From contig JAEZGP010000341.1 of assembly GCA_023437285.1 (NCBI GenBank), positions 1 to 7,034 on the forward strand: a DNA stretch of 7,034 nt. Reading direction: 5' to 3'. Shown one piece after another: positions 4,898 through 7,034 of this stretch. A program made the translations under genes and the position numbers. The DNA comes from Actinomycetes bacterium. GTDB taxonomy: Bacteria; Actinomycetota; Actinomycetes; Mycobacteriales; Micromonosporaceae. The notes beneath the pieces were generated by a model. The model was not told where the DNA came from. It worked only from the letters and a program-made list of their open reading frames with translations, and ran no database searches. Positions within the stretch are counted from its first letter, which is position 1. Each line of letters opens with the position of its first letter.

Positions 4898-6745
4898 ATG
4901 ACACAGTCGGACGTGTCTTTCGAGGCCCTTCTTGAATACCTCAAAGAGGAACGCGGCTTCGATTTCACGGGTTACAAGCGGTCCAGCCTGATGCGGCGGG
5001 TCAACCGCCGAATGAGTCAGGTCGCGATACCGGACTACACCGAGTATCTGGACTACCTCCAGGTCCACCCGGACGAGTTCACCGCGCTGTTCAATACGAT
5101 CCTGATCAACGTGACGGGCTTCTTCCGCGATGTCGACGCGTGGGAGCATCTGCGCACCGACGTGATCGAGCCGCTGCTGGCCGCCAAGGCCGTGAATGAT
5201 CCCATCCGGGTGTGGAGCGCCGGCTGCGCGTCGGGCGAAGAGGCCTACACGCTGGCGATGACGCTCGCCGAACTGCTCGGCACGGACGAGTTCCGTAAGC
5301 GGGTGAAGATCTACGCCACCGACGTCGACGAAGAGGGCCTCACCCACGCCCGGCACGGCGCCTACAACGAGCGCGAAGTGTCCATGGTGCCGCCCGACCT
5401 ACTCGCTAAGTACTTCGACAACCAGGGCGGGCGTTACGTCTTCCGCAAGGACCTGCGCCGCTCGGTCATCTTCGGCCGCAACGACCTCGTGCAGGACGCC
5501 CCGATCTCCCGCATCGACCTGCTGGTCTGCCGCAACACCCTGATGTACTTCAACGCGGAGACGCAGGCTCGGATCGTGGCCCGCTTCCATTTCGCCATCT
5601 CCAACGGCGGCGCGTTGTTCCTCGGCAAGGCGGAGATGCTGCTCAGCCACGCCAGCCTTTTCCAGCCCATCGACCTCAAGCGGCGGATCTTCCGCAAGGT
5701 CGCGCGCCTGGAGCCGGTCAACGGGACGACGTTCGAGGAGTTCCAGCAACGCACGTCGCGCGGCGAGCCGGTCGTTGTCGATCAACTTCGGGCCGAGGCC
5801 TTCCTCGCCAGCCCGGTCGCCCAGGTCGTGGTGACCTCGGACGGCCTCGTGGCGCTCACCAACCGGCAGGCGGAGTCACTGTTCGGGGTGTCGTCCCGCG
5901 ATGTCGGCCGGCCGTTCCGGGACCTCGACCTGTCGTACCGGCCGGTGGAGTTGCGCCGCTACATCGACCAGGCACAGGTCGAACGGAGGCCCGCCCGGGT
6001 GAGCGACGTCGAATACTTCCGCGCACCCGGCGAGGTGATCTTTCTCGACGTACACGTCAACCCGCTGGTCGACAGCGATCTGAGCCTGCTCGGCGTCACC
6101 CTGATCTTCCATGACGTGACCTCGAGCCGCCGGCTGCAGGACGAGTTGGAGCAGGCGAACCGGCAGCTCGAAACGGCGTACGAGGAACTCCAGTCCACTA
6201 ACGAGGAACTGGAGACCACCAACGAGGAGCTGCAGTCCACGGTGGAGGAGCTGGAGACCACCAACGAGGAACTCCAGTCCACCAACGAGGAACTGGAGAC
6301 GATGAACGAGGAGCTGCACTCGACCAACGACGAGCTGCAGACCATCAACGATCAGCTGCGGGAGCGCACGGCCGAACTGGACACGGCGAACACGTTCCTC
6401 GAGGCGATCCTCGGCAGCCTGCGGGCCGGCGTCGCGGTCGTCAACCGGGACCTGCACGTGCAGATCTGGAACCGGCGAGCCGAGGACCTGTGGGGCCTGC
6501 GCCGCGAGGAGGCCGTGGGCCACCACTTCCTCAGCCTCGACATCGGGCTGCCCACCGACGAACTCCGCCCGCTGATCAAGCAGGCCCTCAACGACGGCGA
6601 ACAGGTGCCCGAGATCCGGTTGGCCGCCGTCAACCGGCGCGGGCGCAAGGTGGACGTCCGGGTCGCGTGTTCCCCGCTGACCGACATGGATGGGGCCACC
6701 GGAGTGATCATGTTGATGGAGCCGGAGGAGCCGCTCAGCACTTGA
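4898..6745 (+). CDS. CheR methyltransferase with PAS, coiled-coil and PAS domains
   Basis: This 615-residue protein begins with a CheR-type S-adenosylmethionine-dependent protein-glutamate methyltransferase. An N-terminal helical part (8-65) precedes NVTGFFRD (71-78). The SAM-binding motif is VWSAGCASGEEAYTLA (105-120), with ATDVDEEGL (140-148) and DLLVCRNTLMYF (207-218) following. All match active CheR enzymes. A first PAS domain lies at about 298-408, a heptad coiled coil at about 411-497, and a second PAS domain at about 500-608 (GVAVVNRDLHVQIWNRRAEDLWG). There is no kinase, GGDEF or other output domain, so the methyltransferase is the only visible output, probably tuned by ligand or redox sensing in the PAS domains. 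The ATG at 4898 has GGAG at 4886-4889 with an 8-base spacer. It is probably co-transcribed with the CheB gene. Similar arrangements occur in CheB/CheR fusion sensor proteins; here the two enzymes are separate. Confidence 0.94.
   Translation: MTQSDVSFEALLEYLKEERGFDFTGYKRSSLMRRVNRRMSQVAIPDYTEYLDYLQVHPDEFTALFNTILINVTGFFRDVDAWEHLRTDVIEPLLAAKAVNDPIRVWSAGCASGEEAYTLAMTLAELLGTDEFRKRVKIYATDVDEEGLTHARHGAYNEREVSMVPPDLLAKYFDNQGGRYVFRKDLRRSVIFGRNDLVQDAPISRIDLLVCRNTLMYFNAETQARIVARFHFAISNGGALFLGKAEMLLSHASLFQPIDLKRRIFRKVARLEPVNGTTFEEFQQRTSRGEPVVVDQLRAEAFLASPVAQVVVTSDGLVALTNRQAESLFGVSSRDVGRPFRDLDLSYRPVELRRYIDQAQVERRPARVSDVEYFRAPGEVIFLDVHVNPLVDSDLSLLGVTLIFHDVTSSRRLQDELEQANRQLETAYEELQSTNEELETTNEELQSTVEELETTNEELQSTNEELETMNEELHSTNDELQTINDQLRERTAELDTANTFLEAILGSLRAGVAVVNRDLHVQIWNRRAEDLWGLRREEAVGHHFLSLDIGLPTDELRPLIKQALNDGEQVPEIRLAAVNRRGRKVDVRVACSPLTDMDGATGVIMLMEPEEPLST
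6182..6349 (+). repeat. Eight tandem 21-bp (heptad) repeats inside the CheR-PAS gene
   Basis: Residues 429-484 are eight consecutive seven-residue units, alternating EELQSTN and EELETTN types with variants ending V or M and a final DELQTIN. A degenerate ninth unit (DQLRERT) follows. At DNA level this is a 21-bp repeat with a 42-bp higher-order period, differing mostly at silent positions. Each heptad places Leu at a fixed position, giving a long parallel coiled coil between the two PAS domains, likely a signalling helix for dimers. Its repeat count could change by slippage in steps of 21 or 42 bp. Confidence 0.88.
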
Positions 6746-6753
6746 CCTCGGGC

Positions 6754-6778
6754 GTTTCACGGTGAAAAGGGCGGGTAG
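6754..6778 (+). promoter_or_regulatory. SigB/SigF-type promoter of the hemerythrin-like gene
   Basis: GTTT (6754-6757), 15 bases, then GGGTAG (6773-6778), the best complete match in the window to the SigB/SigF consensus. Transcription would start near 6785, leaving a normal leader of about 30 bases with a ribosome site. A near-palindrome, TTTCAC-G-GTGAAA (6755-6767), overlaps the -35 and spacer and may be an operator. Confidence 0.65.
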
Positions 6779-6801
6779 CAGTACCGTCCTGGACGCCGTA
6801 C

Positions 6802-6806
6802 GAGGG
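6802..6806 (+). promoter_or_regulatory. Ribosome binding site of the hemerythrin-like gene
   Basis: GAGGG lies 9 bases upstream of the ATG at 6816 and supports that start. Confidence 0.65.
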
Positions 6807-6815
6807 AAGTGTGCG

Positions 6816-7034
6816 ATGAGCATTCCGGCCGAGGGCGACATCGTTGACGTACTGCTATACCAACATCAGGAACTCAGGCGGACCATGACCGAGGTGGAGG
6901 CCGCCAACGGCCTGGCGCGCGCGGAGGCGTTCGGCCGCCTGATCGCGCTCCTGGAAACACACGAGCGCGGCGAGCAGCAGGTGGTGCACCCGACGACCCG
7001 GGAGAGTCCCGGCGGCGTGGAGATCGCCGAGGAA
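6816..7034 (+). CDS. Hemerythrin-like (HHE domain) protein, 3' end cut by window edge
   Basis: The first 73 residues are visible and the frame is open to the right edge. The sequence starts MSIPAEGDIVDVLLYQHQEL. It contains the expected HHE cation-binding pattern: His17 in the first helix (YQHQEL), then His49 and Glu53 as HxxxE (THERGEQ), and His58 in VVHP. The family binds a di-iron centre and is linked in various bacteria to oxygen, nitric oxide or peroxide sensing or handling. The remaining iron ligands and the usual second half of the domain lie outside the window. The gene is 70 bp downstream of the CheR gene and has its own strong SigB/SigF-like promoter, suggesting induction under stress. 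The family call is fairly secure; the exact role cannot be told. Confidence 0.85.
   Translation, partial: MSIPAEGDIVDVLLYQHQELRRTMTEVEAANGLARAEAFGRLIALLETHERGEQQVVHPTTRESPGGVEIAEE

Noticed and set aside
3800..5356. Long minus-strand open frame of 518 codons opposite the CheB and CheR genes
   Set aside because: It is a shadow frame typical of GC-rich DNA. It has no family resemblance, is rich in Arg, Ser, Pro and Ala, and spans two firmly identified plus-strand genes.
6182..6349. Tandem repeat considered as CRISPR or satellite
   Set aside because: The units are in frame, have no spacers, and encode a heptad coiled coil within a well-defined protein.

Overview
The window is very GC-rich, with G/C at most third codon positions, Shine-Dalgarno-led genes and SigB/SigF-type regulators fused to STAS domains. 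This points to a filamentous or spore-forming actinobacterium, most plausibly Micromonosporaceae-like (Actinoplanes, Dactylosporangium, Micromonospora). The lineage is an inference from style and gene families, not from a database match. No rRNA, tRNA, CRISPR array, insertion sequence or phage gene was seen.

Layout. At 16-810 is a DUF72/YecE protein, followed 9 bp later by a four-helix DUF4383 membrane protein (820-1338). A strong hairpin terminator lies at 1351-1386, inside a 323-bp gap that ends in a possibly structured leader. Next comes a sigma factor of the SigB/SigF/SigG family with an N-terminal STAS (anti-sigma antagonist) domain (1662-2834). Converging on it with a 4-bp stop overlap, on the minus strand, is a STAS domain fused to an RsbW/SpoIIAB-like ATPase (2831-3589). 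A short divergent promoter region separates that gene from a stand-alone CheB-type methylesterase (3744-4814). Then comes a CheR methyltransferase carrying PAS, heptad coiled-coil and PAS domains (4898-6745). A hemerythrin-like gene (6816 onward) runs off the right edge.

How it may work together. The central block looks like a stress-signalling module. The sigma factor carries its own antagonist-like domain, and the anti-sigma-type ATPase also carries a STAS domain. At the serine that is phosphorylated in SpoIIAA/RsbV, the sigma-linked STAS has Ala (D57-A58-A59) and the ATPase-linked STAS has Asp (D59-D60). The two domains therefore look frozen in opposite states, dephosphorylated-like and phosphorylated-like.

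Four sites matching the SigB/SigF promoter pattern GTT(N), 14-15 bases, GGGTA(G/T) lie directly upstream of the DUF4383, STAS-ATPase, CheB and hemerythrin genes. By eye, the eight other GGGTA occurrences in the window, all inside coding sequence, lack a correctly spaced GTT. This suggests the locus is a self-contained regulon: a sigma factor, its putative antagonist, a methylation-based sensory pair without chemoreceptors, and target genes. The sigma gene itself has no such promoter that I could find.
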